A stretch of DNA of 64,000 nt from UBA1660 sp964462035. GTDB taxonomy: Bacteria > Myxococcota_A > Polyangia > Polyangiales > Houyiibacteriaceae. The stretch spans positions 124,001 to 188,000 of the forward strand of contig CAYXAP010000009.1 of NCBI GenBank assembly GCA_964462035.1, given 5' to 3'. Below are positions 19,243-27,161 of this stretch, piece after piece. The notes beneath the pieces were generated by a model. It ran no database searches. It saw nothing but the letters and a program-made list of their open reading frames with translations, and was not told the origin of the DNA. A program made the translations under genes and the position numbers. How positions within the stretch are numbered: the stretch's first letter is position 1; the number at the start of each line of letters is the position of its first letter.

Positions 19243-20847
19243 ATGGCTTCCCCTCGTGGATACCGGCATCTATGCGAGATCGCATCCGGGGGGATGGCGC
19301 GCGTGTACGTGGCGGTGGAACGCGGGGACCCCACGATGCGGCTCTACGCGGTGAAGCGGCTGCACCCACATCTGCGCGACGACCCCCGCGCGCGGCGGAC
19401 GCTCTTCGACGAAGCGCGCCTGGCCGGGAACGTCGAGCACCCGAACGTCCTGAAGGTCCACGGCACCGGAAGGGACACCGACGGCGCGTACCTCGCGATG
19501 GACTACGTCGACGGTGTGTCCCTCGCCGAGCTCTATGGCGCGGTCAAACGCGTCGACGAGGAGATGCCACTGCAGGTCTGCGTGGACGTGACGAAGCAGA
19601 TCGCGCTCGGGCTCCACGCCATCCACGAGCAAGCGGGCGGGCTGCTCGTCGTCCACCGCGACGTCTCGCCTCACAACGTCCTGATCGACTTCGGCGGCCG
19701 CGCGCGGCTCGCCGACTTCGGGATCGCCAAGCCGCTGCCCGGCACCGGCGACGAGGAAGGGCTCCGCGCCGAGACCTCCACCGGCGTGCTCAAGGGCAAG
19801 GTCGGCTACATGTCGCCGGAACAGCTCCGCTTCGAGAACCCGGACCGACGCGCCGACCTCTTCGCGCTCGGCGTCGTGCTCTACGAGCTGCTCGCCGGTC
19901 GCCGGCTCTACCATGGCTCCGACGGGGCGGAGGGCGCGCGGCGCATCCTGCACGAGCCACCGCCCGACATCATGGACGAGCGCGAAGACACCCCGCCCGA
20001 GGTGGTGCAGCTGCTCTTCATGTTGCTCGCCAAGGAGCCGGGCATGCGTCCCGGCGACGCACAGGAGGTGGCCGAGCGGCTCGAGGCCATCCAGCAAGGG
20101 CTCGCCGCGGAGTACGGCCGCACCGTCCACCTGGGCGAGTACGCCAGCTCCTTCTTCGAGCGTGAGCGCGCCGAGCGGAAGAAGAAGATCGACGACGGCA
20201 TGGCCCGCTCGAAGGCGCTCGACTCGGCGGAGCCGGTGCTGGGTCGCCACGCGTCGAAGCCGCCGCCGCCGCCGCTGAAGTGGCGCGTGAAGGGCGCCGC
20301 CATCAAGGCGACCCTCGAGTACTTCGTGGCCATCCACGGCGAGGAGGGGCTCGCTCGGATCGTCGAGCTCTGCAGCGGACCGGTGCGCATGGCGCTCCAG
20401 ACGCCGGTGCTCGTCTCCTCCTGGTACGACGGCGGCGTGATGGTCGAGCTCACCGAAGCCGCGGAGAAGCTCTGGGGCGACCCGGAGACCCACAGCCTCG
20501 CCAGCGCCACCGGCGCGGCGAGCGCGGACTACGCCTTTGGCGACGGCGGCCCCTACGAAGTCTTTCGCCGCCAGGGGCTCAGCTCCGGCGTCGGCACCTT
20601 CCTCGAGACCTCCGGCGAGATCTACCGGCTCTACTACGACGTCGGCGGCTGGGTCGTCGAAGAGGTCACCGACTCCCATGCCCGGATGCGCGTGGAGGAC
20701 GGCATCGTCTTCCCGCCGGCCATCGTGGCGCGAATCGTCGGCTACCTCCATCGGGGGTTCGAGCTCATCGGCGCCGAAGTGCTCTCCAGCGGCTCGGTGC
20801 GCCAGGGCGACGATCTCATCCTGACGTGCGACTGGACGTCACGGTAG
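19243..20847 (+). CDS. Soluble Ser/Thr protein kinase with C-terminal myxobacterial-type domain
   Basis: A 534-residue protein. Residues ~5-285 are a Hanks-type kinase: SGGMARVY loop, ATP Lys in YAVKRLHPHL, HRD at 138-140 (VVHRDVSPHN), DFG in LADFGIAKP and GYMSPEQ, so catalysis should be intact although the first Gly of the loop is Ala. No transmembrane helix is present. After a Lys-rich linker, residues ~345-534 form a globular domain with SWYDGGVMVEL and YRLYYDVGGWVVEEV, reminiscent of the ~200-residue TIGR02265/DUF2378 myxobacterial family; that assignment is tentative. The longer open frame upstream overlaps the divergent gene, so ATG 19243 is chosen. Confidence 0.88.
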   Translation: MASPRGYRHLCEIASGGMARVYVAVERGDPTMRLYAVKRLHPHLRDDPRARRTLFDEARLAGNVEHPNVLKVHGTGRDTDGAYLAMDYVDGVSLAELYGAVKRVDEEMPLQVCVDVTKQIALGLHAIHEQAGGLLVVHRDVSPHNVLIDFGGRARLADFGIAKPLPGTGDEEGLRAETSTGVLKGKVGYMSPEQLRFENPDRRADLFALGVVLYELLAGRRLYHGSDGAEGARRILHEPPPDIMDEREDTPPEVVQLLFMLLAKEPGMRPGDAQEVAERLEAIQQGLAAEYGRTVHLGEYASSFFERERAERKKKIDDGMARSKALDSAEPVLGRHASKPPPPPLKWRVKGAAIKATLEYFVAIHGEEGLARIVELCSGPVRMALQTPVLVSSWYDGGVMVELTEAAEKLWGDPETHSLASATGAASADYAFGDGGPYEVFRRQGLSSGVGTFLETSGEIYRLYYDVGGWVVEEVTDSHARMRVEDGIVFPPAIVARIVGYLHRGFELIGAEVLSSGSVRQGDDLILTCDWTSR

Positions 20848-20949
20848 GCCTCGGGGGATGGCTCGAATCCCCCCTACACCTGAAGACGCTGCATCCACCG
20901 AGCAGCCAACCCGCTCTTCGGTGGCTCGGCCGCGCTATGCTCCGGCCCG

Positions 20950-22836
20950 ATGGCCGGTGAGTCCCGCTTCGCTCGTTTCCTCGACGCCACTCTCGGCACG
21001 GCCGCGGACGCCGTTCGCGGCCTCGGCCGCAGCTCCTATCGCGAGCCGCTGAAGGAGGAGCTCGCCGCGATTCCACGGCTGGCCTTCGGCACTCTCCCCC
21101 ACCTGGCGAGCGCGCTCGTGGGCGGGACCATGGTCGACGCGGTGGTCCGCAACGCGACCAAGCGACCCAAGGGCCTGGCGTTCGTCATGGACCGCGAGCG
21201 GCTCACTTGGCGCGACGTCGACGCGATGAGCTCGCGCCTCGCCCACGTTCTCGCGAGCGAGGGCATCCAGCCGGGCGACGTGGTCGCGCTCCTCGGAGCC
21301 AACTCGCCGACCTACGTGGCGTTGGTGCTCGGCATCGCGCGCGCCGGCGCCACCGCAGCGCTGGTGAACCACCACCTGACCGGTCGCCCGCTCGCGCACG
21401 CGATCGACGCCGCCCACGCCCGCCTGGTGATCGCGCACGAGAGCTTCGGCGGTGCCCTCGACGAGGCCGAGGTGTCGCGGCCCCGGAAGGTCTACGGGGG
21501 CGGCGACCTCGACGAGGCGATGGCGCGGGCGCCGTTGGCGCCCTTCGCCCCGATCAAACCTGGCGCCCGCGAGGTGCTGGGCAACAAGGCCAAGATGCTC
21601 CTCACCGGTGAGTCCCCGGAGGAGCCGGACTACATCTACATCTACACCTCGGGCACCACCGGCTTGCCCAAGCCCTGCCGGATCTCGCATGCCCGGGCGC
21701 TCACCGCGGCGGCGGGCTTCGCGAAGGCGGTCTTCGAGCTCAGCGAGGACGACGTCGTCTACTCGCCGCTGCCGCTCTACCACGCCAGCGGGCTCATGCT
21801 CGGCGCCGGCAGCTGCATCATCGCCGGCGCCACGCTGGCGATGCGCGACGGCTTCAGCGCCAGCGCGTACTGGGACGACATCCACCGCTACGACGCGACC
21901 GCGATCCTCTACATCGGCGAGCTCTGCCGCTACCTCGTCGCCGCTCCGGAGCAGGACGGTGAGCGCGACCACCAGGTACGCATCGCCGTCGGCAACGGGC
22001 TGCGTCCGGACGTCTGGCCACGCTTTCAGGAGCGCTTCGGAATCGAGACCATCCGCGAGTTCTACGCCGCGACCGAGGCTCCGGGCTTCATCGTGAACCT
22101 CGAGGGTCGCGTCGGCGCCGTGGGCCACGTGCCCTGGCGGCGGAGCGGCTGGATGCGGCTGGTGAAGTACGACGTGGAGACCGACACGCACGTACGTGGA
22201 CCGGACGGGTTCATGGTCGACTGCGACCCCGGCGAGCCCGGCGAGCTGCTGGTGCGGCTGTCGGACCGGCCGATCACCGCGGCGAGCGAGTTCCGCGGCT
22301 ACACCAGCGAGGAAGCGACCAAGAAGAAGGTCCTTCACGACGTCTTCCGCGACGGCGACCGCTACTTCCGCACCGGCGACCTGCTCCGTCGCGACGAGGA
22401 CGACTACTTCTACTTCGTCGACCGCATCGGCGACACCTACCGCTGGAAGGGCGAGAACGTCTCGACCGCCGAGGTCGCCGACACGCTCGCCGAGAGCGAG
22501 TCGATCGCCGAGGTCACCGTCGTCGGCGTCGTGGTCCCCGGTCAGGAAGGCCGCGCCGGGCTGGCGGTCGTGGTCCCGGCCAACGGCGCCTTCGATCCGG
22601 GCGCATTCACCACCGCCGCCGAGCGCCTCCCGGCGTACGCGCGCCCGCGCTTCGTCCGCGTGACCGACGCCCTCGAGACCACCGGCACGCACAAGGTCCG
22701 CAAGACCACCTTCGCCAGCGACGGGGTCGACCCCGCCGCGCTCGAGGACGACCTCTACGTGCTCGACGGCGCGACCTACGCGCCCATGGACGAGGCACTC
22801 TGGGCCAAAGTCCAGGATGGCACCCACCGACTCTGA
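20950..22836 (+). CDS. Long-chain/very-long-chain acyl-CoA synthetase, FATP-like
   Basis: A 628-residue class I adenylate-forming enzyme. The AMP-binding signature is YIYTSGTTGLPKPCRISH, with YSPLPLYHASG, FYAATEAPGF and the late RTGDLLRRDEDDYFYFVDRIGDTYRWKGENVS motif that is typical of fatty-acid transport protein-type ligases. The start MAGESRFARFLDATLG is followed by amphipathic rather than signal-like sequence. It activates fatty acids to acyl-CoA, probably at the inner membrane. The alkyltransferase-like gene starts one base after its stop, so they share a transcript. Confidence 0.9.
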   Translation: MAGESRFARFLDATLGTAADAVRGLGRSSYREPLKEELAAIPRLAFGTLPHLASALVGGTMVDAVVRNATKRPKGLAFVMDRERLTWRDVDAMSSRLAHVLASEGIQPGDVVALLGANSPTYVALVLGIARAGATAALVNHHLTGRPLAHAIDAAHARLVIAHESFGGALDEAEVSRPRKVYGGGDLDEAMARAPLAPFAPIKPGAREVLGNKAKMLLTGESPEEPDYIYIYTSGTTGLPKPCRISHARALTAAAGFAKAVFELSEDDVVYSPLPLYHASGLMLGAGSCIIAGATLAMRDGFSASAYWDDIHRYDATAILYIGELCRYLVAAPEQDGERDHQVRIAVGNGLRPDVWPRFQERFGIETIREFYAATEAPGFIVNLEGRVGAVGHVPWRRSGWMRLVKYDVETDTHVRGPDGFMVDCDPGEPGELLVRLSDRPITAASEFRGYTSEEATKKKVLHDVFRDGDRYFRTGDLLRRDEDDYFYFVDRIGDTYRWKGENVSTAEVADTLAESESIAEVTVVGVVVPGQEGRAGLAVVVPANGAFDPGAFTTAAERLPAYARPRFVRVTDALETTGTHKVRKTTFASDGVDPAALEDDLYVLDGATYAPMDEALWAKVQDGTHRL

Positions 22837-22837
22837 G

Positions 22838-23143
22838 ATGAGCGCCTTCGAGCCGGTTTACGACATCGTCCGCGCGATCCCGAAGGGGCGTGTGATGACC
22901 TATGGGCAGATCGCCGAGATGCTCGAGCGGCCGCTCTCGCCGAAGGCGGTCGGGTGGGCGATGAGCCAATGCCCCGACGACGTCCCTTGGCACCGGGTGG
23001 TGGACGCGAAGGGCACCTGCTCTCGTGATCGGCACGACCCGAGCGGTCGCCAGACCCAGCGCAAGAAGCTCGAGAAGGAGGGCGTGGCCTTCGACGAAAA
23101 GGGCCGGCTCGACCTGGCGGCGCTGCGGCACCGTCCGGATTGA
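22838..23143 (+). CDS. Alkyltransferase-like (ATL) DNA-damage recognition protein
   Basis: A 101-residue protein with the MGMT C-terminal DNA-binding domain: VYDIVRAIPKGRVMTYGQIAEML and VPWHRVVDAKG. In O6-alkylguanine methyltransferases the motif is PCHRV; here Trp replaces the acceptor Cys, which defines the ATL group that binds O6-alkylguanine without repairing it and hands it to nucleotide excision repair. ATG 22838 directly follows the upstream stop; an in-frame ATG at 22817 would overlap it. Confidence 0.88.
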   Translation: MSAFEPVYDIVRAIPKGRVMTYGQIAEMLERPLSPKAVGWAMSQCPDDVPWHRVVDAKGTCSRDRHDPSGRQTQRKKLEKEGVAFDEKGRLDLAALRHRPD

Positions 23144-23145
23144 CG

Positions 23146-24462
23146 ATGGGCTCGACCGAAGACGAAGGGCTGGTGCAGGCCATCCTCGCCGACGATCTGG
23201 TGGAGGCCGAGCGGTGGCTGAAAGCCGGCGCCGACCCGAACGTGCTCGTGGGCCAGACCCGACCGAAGAGCCCGTACCACAACCCCAGTACGGCGCCGAA
23301 CGGCTTCCTCGGGCTGCACCTCGCAGCCAACGACGACGACGCGCCGCTCGCCGCTCTCCTGCTCCGCTACGGCGCCGACGGGGACTCGGCCGTCTATTCG
23401 GGCACCTTGCCGATCAGCATCGCGGCGATGATGGGCCACCTCTCGGTGTTGGAGGTCCTCCTGCCCCATCACCGATGGGGCGCCTCGAAGGGCTACTGCC
23501 CGCTGCGGGTGGCGGCCTACGGCGGCAAGAAGGCGGTGGTGGAGCGCTTGCTCACCGCCGGGCCGGAGCAGGACCGGATCTCGGCGGCGCTGGCGAGCGC
23601 GGTGCAACGAAAAGGCAACCTCGCCGTGACCCGGCTGCTGATCGACGCCGGCGGCCGTGCCGACTGGATCCGTTCCGGGAGCGACCCGGCGCAGCAGACG
23701 ACGGTTCGGATGATCGCGCTTCGCTACCAAGCCGAGGCGCTCCCGCTCTTCGAGGGACATGCACCGCTCCGCCTCATCGACGCCGCCACGGACGGCGACC
23801 TGGAGGCGGTCGAGCGATTCCTCGCCGCCGGCGCGTCGCCCGACGACTCCGACAGCTACGGGCACATCACCGCGGTCGTCGGCGCGAGCCGGCGCGGGCA
23901 CGTCGCGGTGGTCGAGCGCCTGCTCGAGCTCGGCGCGCGCCCCGAAGGACCGAAGGGAAAGGCCGACCCGCTCTTCGCCGCGCTGCGCGGCGGTGAGCTC
24001 GGGACCGCCGAGCTGCTCTGGTCTCGCGATGTCCGCACCGACCGGATGCTCCAGCGCGCGATCCTCTACGGACTCCCGGTCGAGAGCGTGCTCTGGGCGT
24101 TCGACAAGGCCCCGAACGCGGACGAGGCGCTCTGGAACGCGGTGCGCGCGGATCACCCGGGTCTCGTCCGCTTCGCGCTCGAGCGCGGGGCCGACCCATC
24201 GCTCCGCCGCCAGACGCGCTCGCCCCTGATGATCGCCGCCCAGAGGCGGAGCGTCGCGGTCGCCGAGCTGCTCGTCGACTCGGGCGCCGATCTCCACGCC
24301 GCGGACGGCTCGGGTTGGACGGCCATGCACCACGCACTCTGCCGCTGGGACCCCGACGACCCCGACGAGGTCTTCGGCTACGCGGAGGACGCGCTGGACC
24401 AGCCGATCGTGGCGCTCCTGAAGCGGCACGGGCTGCCGGTTCCGCCCCACGACGCCAGCTGA
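23146..24462 (+). CDS. Ankyrin-repeat protein
   Basis: A 438-residue soluble protein built mainly of ankyrin-like repeats, seen as recurring helices and LLLxxGADxx ends (for example WLKAGADPNVL, LLLRYGADGD, RFLAAGASPDD, FALERGADPSL, LLVDSGADLHAADGSGWTAMHHAL). Ankyrin proteins bind other proteins; no enzymatic domain is visible. It starts three bases after the ATL stop; the ATG at 23146 is preferred to the overlapping TTG at 23140. It probably belongs to the same transcription unit as the acyl-CoA synthetase and ATL genes, without an obvious functional link. Confidence 0.8.
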   Translation: MGSTEDEGLVQAILADDLVEAERWLKAGADPNVLVGQTRPKSPYHNPSTAPNGFLGLHLAANDDDAPLAALLLRYGADGDSAVYSGTLPISIAAMMGHLSVLEVLLPHHRWGASKGYCPLRVAAYGGKKAVVERLLTAGPEQDRISAALASAVQRKGNLAVTRLLIDAGGRADWIRSGSDPAQQTTVRMIALRYQAEALPLFEGHAPLRLIDAATDGDLEAVERFLAAGASPDDSDSYGHITAVVGASRRGHVAVVERLLELGARPEGPKGKADPLFAALRGGELGTAELLWSRDVRTDRMLQRAILYGLPVESVLWAFDKAPNADEALWNAVRADHPGLVRFALERGADPSLRRQTRSPLMIAAQRRSVAVAELLVDSGADLHAADGSGWTAMHHALCRWDPDDPDEVFGYAEDALDQPIVALLKRHGLPVPPHDAS

Positions 24463-24548
24463 CTCCCGACCGGAGCGCCTCCAAGCGCCGACGCGCGCTC
24501 TCACGGCCCCGCTTTACAGGGCCCGCACTTCGTGATGCTTTCCGGCGG

Positions 24549-26444
24549 ATGAGCGACGAGAGCCCCGAAGCCGCCGAGTCGAACGAGCCCTCCCGCCCCG
24601 AAGAGGGCAAGGGCGCGAGCCCGGCCGAGGAGGGCAAGCTGCCCTTCCCGCCGGTCAACACCACCGACCCCCAGCTGACGTTTCGAGCGATCGCGACCGG
24701 GATGTTCTTCGGCGGGCTCCTCTCGCTCTGCAACATCTACAGCGGCCTGAAGATCGGCTGGGGCTTCAACATGTCGATCACGGCGATGTTGCTCAGCTTC
24801 GGGCTCTACAAGTCGCTCGAGAAGGTCGGCGCCCGCCCGTACGGGATGCTCGAGAACAACATCAACCAGACCGCCGCGTCCGCGGGCGCGAACATCAGCT
24901 CCGCTGGTCTGGTCGCGCCCATCCCGGCGCTCACCATCCTCACGGGCGAGCAGCTCGGCTGGGGCGTGCTCGCCGCTTGGACCCTCGCGGTGTCGCTCGT
25001 GGGCATCGTCGTCGGCATCGGCCTTCGCCGGCAGATGCTCATCGTCGACGAGCTGGCCTTCCCGGCCGGCATCGCGTCCGCCGAGACCATCAAGCAGATG
25101 TACGCCCGCGGCAGCGAGGCGATGGCACGCGTGAAGGCGCTCCTGGCTGGCGCGTTCTTCGGCGGCGGCGCCAAGGCGCTGATTCACTTCGCGAAGATCA
25201 AGAAGCTCCTACTCCCCGGCTCCGTGTCGGCGGCGAGCGGGGGCGCCGCGGCGAGCGCTGGCATCACCAAGTACACGCTGCCCAACCTCGGCTTCGTGCT
25301 CGATTGGTCGCCGCTCATGGTCGCGGTCGGTGCGCTGATCGGTATCCGCGCCGGCTGGTCGATGCTCCTCGGCGCGCTCATCGCCTGGGGCTATCTCGCG
25401 CCGATGGCCCTCGACGGCGGCTGGGCGGAGCCCGGGGCAGCGGAAGCCGGGGCGGTGTGGTTCGGCACACTCAACAAGTGGATGCTCTGGCCCGGCGTCT
25501 CGATGATGGTCACCGCCGCGCTGACGTCCTTCGCCTTCAGCTGGAAGTCGGTCGTCGCGGCCATCAGCGGTACCCGCAAGGCCGCGAGCAGCGAGGGCGG
25601 CGACTCCCAGCACGACGTGCCGCGGCAGATCTTCCTCGGCGCGCTGGTCGCCGTGCTCATTCTCGCGACGCTCGGGCAGGTGTTCTTCTTCGACATCGGC
25701 ATCGGCCTCGCGATCAGCGCCGTGCTGCTCACCTTCGTGCTCGCCATCGTGGCCGGGCGCGTCAGTGGCGAGACCGGCATCACGCCGGTCGGTCCGATGG
25801 GCAAGGTCACCCAGCTCATCTTCGGTGTGGTCAGCCCCGGCAACGTCTCGAGCAACCTGATGGCAGCCAACGTCACCGGCGGCGCGGCGAGCCAGACCGC
25901 CGACATGCTCCACGACATGAAGACCGGCCTGCTCATCGGCGCGTCGCCGAAGTTCCAGGCGGTAGCGCAGACCTTCGGCGTCGTCGCCGGCGCGACCATC
26001 GGCAGCTGGGGCTACCTGCTGCTGATCCCGGACCCACAGGGCATGCTCCTCACCGAGGAGTGGGCCGCGCCCGCCGTCCTGGCGTGGAAGACGGTCGCCG
26101 AGCTCTTCCGCGATGGCATCGAAGCGATGCCCGCGATGGCGCCGATGGCGATGGCGATCGCCGGTGGCCTCGGTGTGGTGCTCGCCATCCTCGAGAAGGT
26201 GCTCTCGAAGGAGAAGCGCAAGTTCGTCCCGAGCCCGAGCGCGATGGGCCTGGCCCTGGTCATCCCGGCCTACTACGCGATCAGCATGTTCCTCGGCGGT
26301 CTCATCTCGGTCGTCGCGGAGCGCGTGAACTCGAAGTGGGCCAAGCGCTTCGTCATCGTCATCGCCGCAGGCATCATCGCCGGCGAGTCGCTCGTCGGCG
26401 TCGGCATCGCCATCTATCAGACGCTCACGGGCATCGCCGGATGA
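24549..26444 (+). CDS. OPT-family oligopeptide/metal-complex transporter
   Basis: A 631-residue polytopic membrane protein with an acidic N-terminal tail and about 14-16 hydrophobic segments. OPT-family marks include LTFRAIATGMFFGGLLSLCNIYSGLKIGWGFN at the start (first helix), ENNINQTAASAG, LAFPAGIASAETIK and GVVSPGNVSSNLMAANVTGG. Bacterial OPT proteins import oligopeptides or metal chelates; substrate cannot be read. ATG 24549 fits the SD-like GGCGG only weakly but opens the acidic tail. The thioesterase gene overlaps its stop by four bases. Confidence 0.9.
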   Translation: MSDESPEAAESNEPSRPEEGKGASPAEEGKLPFPPVNTTDPQLTFRAIATGMFFGGLLSLCNIYSGLKIGWGFNMSITAMLLSFGLYKSLEKVGARPYGMLENNINQTAASAGANISSAGLVAPIPALTILTGEQLGWGVLAAWTLAVSLVGIVVGIGLRRQMLIVDELAFPAGIASAETIKQMYARGSEAMARVKALLAGAFFGGGAKALIHFAKIKKLLLPGSVSAASGGAAASAGITKYTLPNLGFVLDWSPLMVAVGALIGIRAGWSMLLGALIAWGYLAPMALDGGWAEPGAAEAGAVWFGTLNKWMLWPGVSMMVTAALTSFAFSWKSVVAAISGTRKAASSEGGDSQHDVPRQIFLGALVAVLILATLGQVFFFDIGIGLAISAVLLTFVLAIVAGRVSGETGITPVGPMGKVTQLIFGVVSPGNVSSNLMAANVTGGAASQTADMLHDMKTGLLIGASPKFQAVAQTFGVVAGATIGSWGYLLLIPDPQGMLLTEEWAAPAVLAWKTVAELFRDGIEAMPAMAPMAMAIAGGLGVVLAILEKVLSKEKRKFVPSPSAMGLALVIPAYYAISMFLGGLISVVAERVNSKWAKRFVIVIAAGIIAGESLVGVGIAIYQTLTGIAG

Positions 26445-26875
26445 GCGAGCACGTGATGGACGCGGCGGCGATCGACCAGTTCGTCGCCGATCACTTCCCC
26501 GCCGCCCACGGCTTCGCAACCACGGTCTCCGCCGCGGAAGGCAAAGTGCGCATCCGCCTCGCCGCCCCGGGCGAGATGCACCTGCGCCCCGGCAACACCG
26601 TCTCGGGCCCCACCCTGATGACGCTGGCGGACACCGCCGCCTACTACAACATCCTCAGCCTGATCGGGCCGGTCGCCCTGACCGTGACCACCAGCCTCCA
26701 CATCGACTTCTTCCGCAAGCCCGAGCTCGGGACGATCGAAGCCGAATCGCGCATGCTCAAGCTCGGCAAGCGGCTCGCGGTGACCTCGGTGGACCTGCTC
26801 GCCGACGGCGTCCTCGTCGCCCGCGCCTCGGTCACCTACTCGATCCCACCGCCCGACAAGCGCAGCGTCCGTTGA
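26441..26875 (+). CDS. PaaI-like hotdog-fold thioesterase
   Basis: A 144-residue single hotdog domain. The helix MHLRPGNTVSGPTLMTLADTAAYYNILSLIG and the following beta strands (LTVTTSLHIDFFRKPELGTIEAESRMLKLGKRLAVTSVDLL) fit PaaI/YiiD-type acyl-CoA thioesterases; the Asp in LADTAAYY is at the usual catalytic position. It would hydrolyse aromatic or medium-chain acyl-CoA. It is translationally coupled to the OPT transporter (ATGA), but a shared pathway is not evident. Confidence 0.85.
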   Translation: MSEHVMDAAAIDQFVADHFPAAHGFATTVSAAEGKVRIRLAAPGEMHLRPGNTVSGPTLMTLADTAAYYNILSLIGPVALTVTTSLHIDFFRKPELGTIEAESRMLKLGKRLAVTSVDLLADGVLVARASVTYSIPPPDKRSVR

Positions 26876-26908
26876 CATCGCTGGCGCCCGACGCAGGGTG
26901 CCGCGGCC

Positions 26909-27016
26909 ATGATGCGCACGGACACACTCGCGAGCCTCTGCGCCTGCCAGCTCTCGCTGACAGCGGACGCAGACCTCCGTCCTCGCGAAGCCGACGCATC
27001 GAGACCGCGCGCCTGA
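26909..27016 (+). CDS. Possible 35-residue leader peptide upstream of the EF-Tu paralogue
   Basis: ATG-ATG starts an open frame of 35 codons containing LASLCACQLSLTAD and ending 22 bp before an intrinsic terminator. CAGGGTG lies 8 bp before the start. The RNA over it can form a long stem (CGCGAG with CTCGCG, TCTGCG with CGCAGA), so ribosome position could alter folding. This arrangement matches transcription attenuation, with the Cys-Ala-Cys codons as a possible sensor. It may be a chance ORF in a GC-rich leader; coding is unproven. Confidence 0.35.
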   Translation: MMRTDTLASLCACQLSLTADADLRPREADASRPRA

Positions 27017-27038
27017 ACTGAAGGCGCCCCCTTCGATC

Positions 27039-27071
27039 CGCCCCTCCGGCTCTCGCCGCGAGGGGCGTTTT
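27039..27071 (+). terminator. Intrinsic terminator/attenuator ahead of the EF-Tu paralogue
   Basis: CGCCCCTC (27039-27046) pairs with GAGGGGCG (27060-27067), followed directly by TTTT (27068-27071). It is the most canonical rho-independent terminator in the window, yet it lies ~90 bp upstream of a gene in the same direction. It may end the OPT/thioesterase transcript or serve as the conditional terminator of a leader. Confidence 0.7.
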
Positions 27072-27161
27072 GCGTTCCGTCCCCACGACTCCGTGCGGCA
27101 ATCCGCCGCGCTCGAGAACCCATGAAACCAACACCAACACCAACAGGAAAGAGACCGAACC

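Noticed and set aside
17571..20165. 864-residue plus-strand open frame across two genes
   Set aside because: It is antisense to the winged-helix gene and out of frame with the kinase; no conserved motif is seen.
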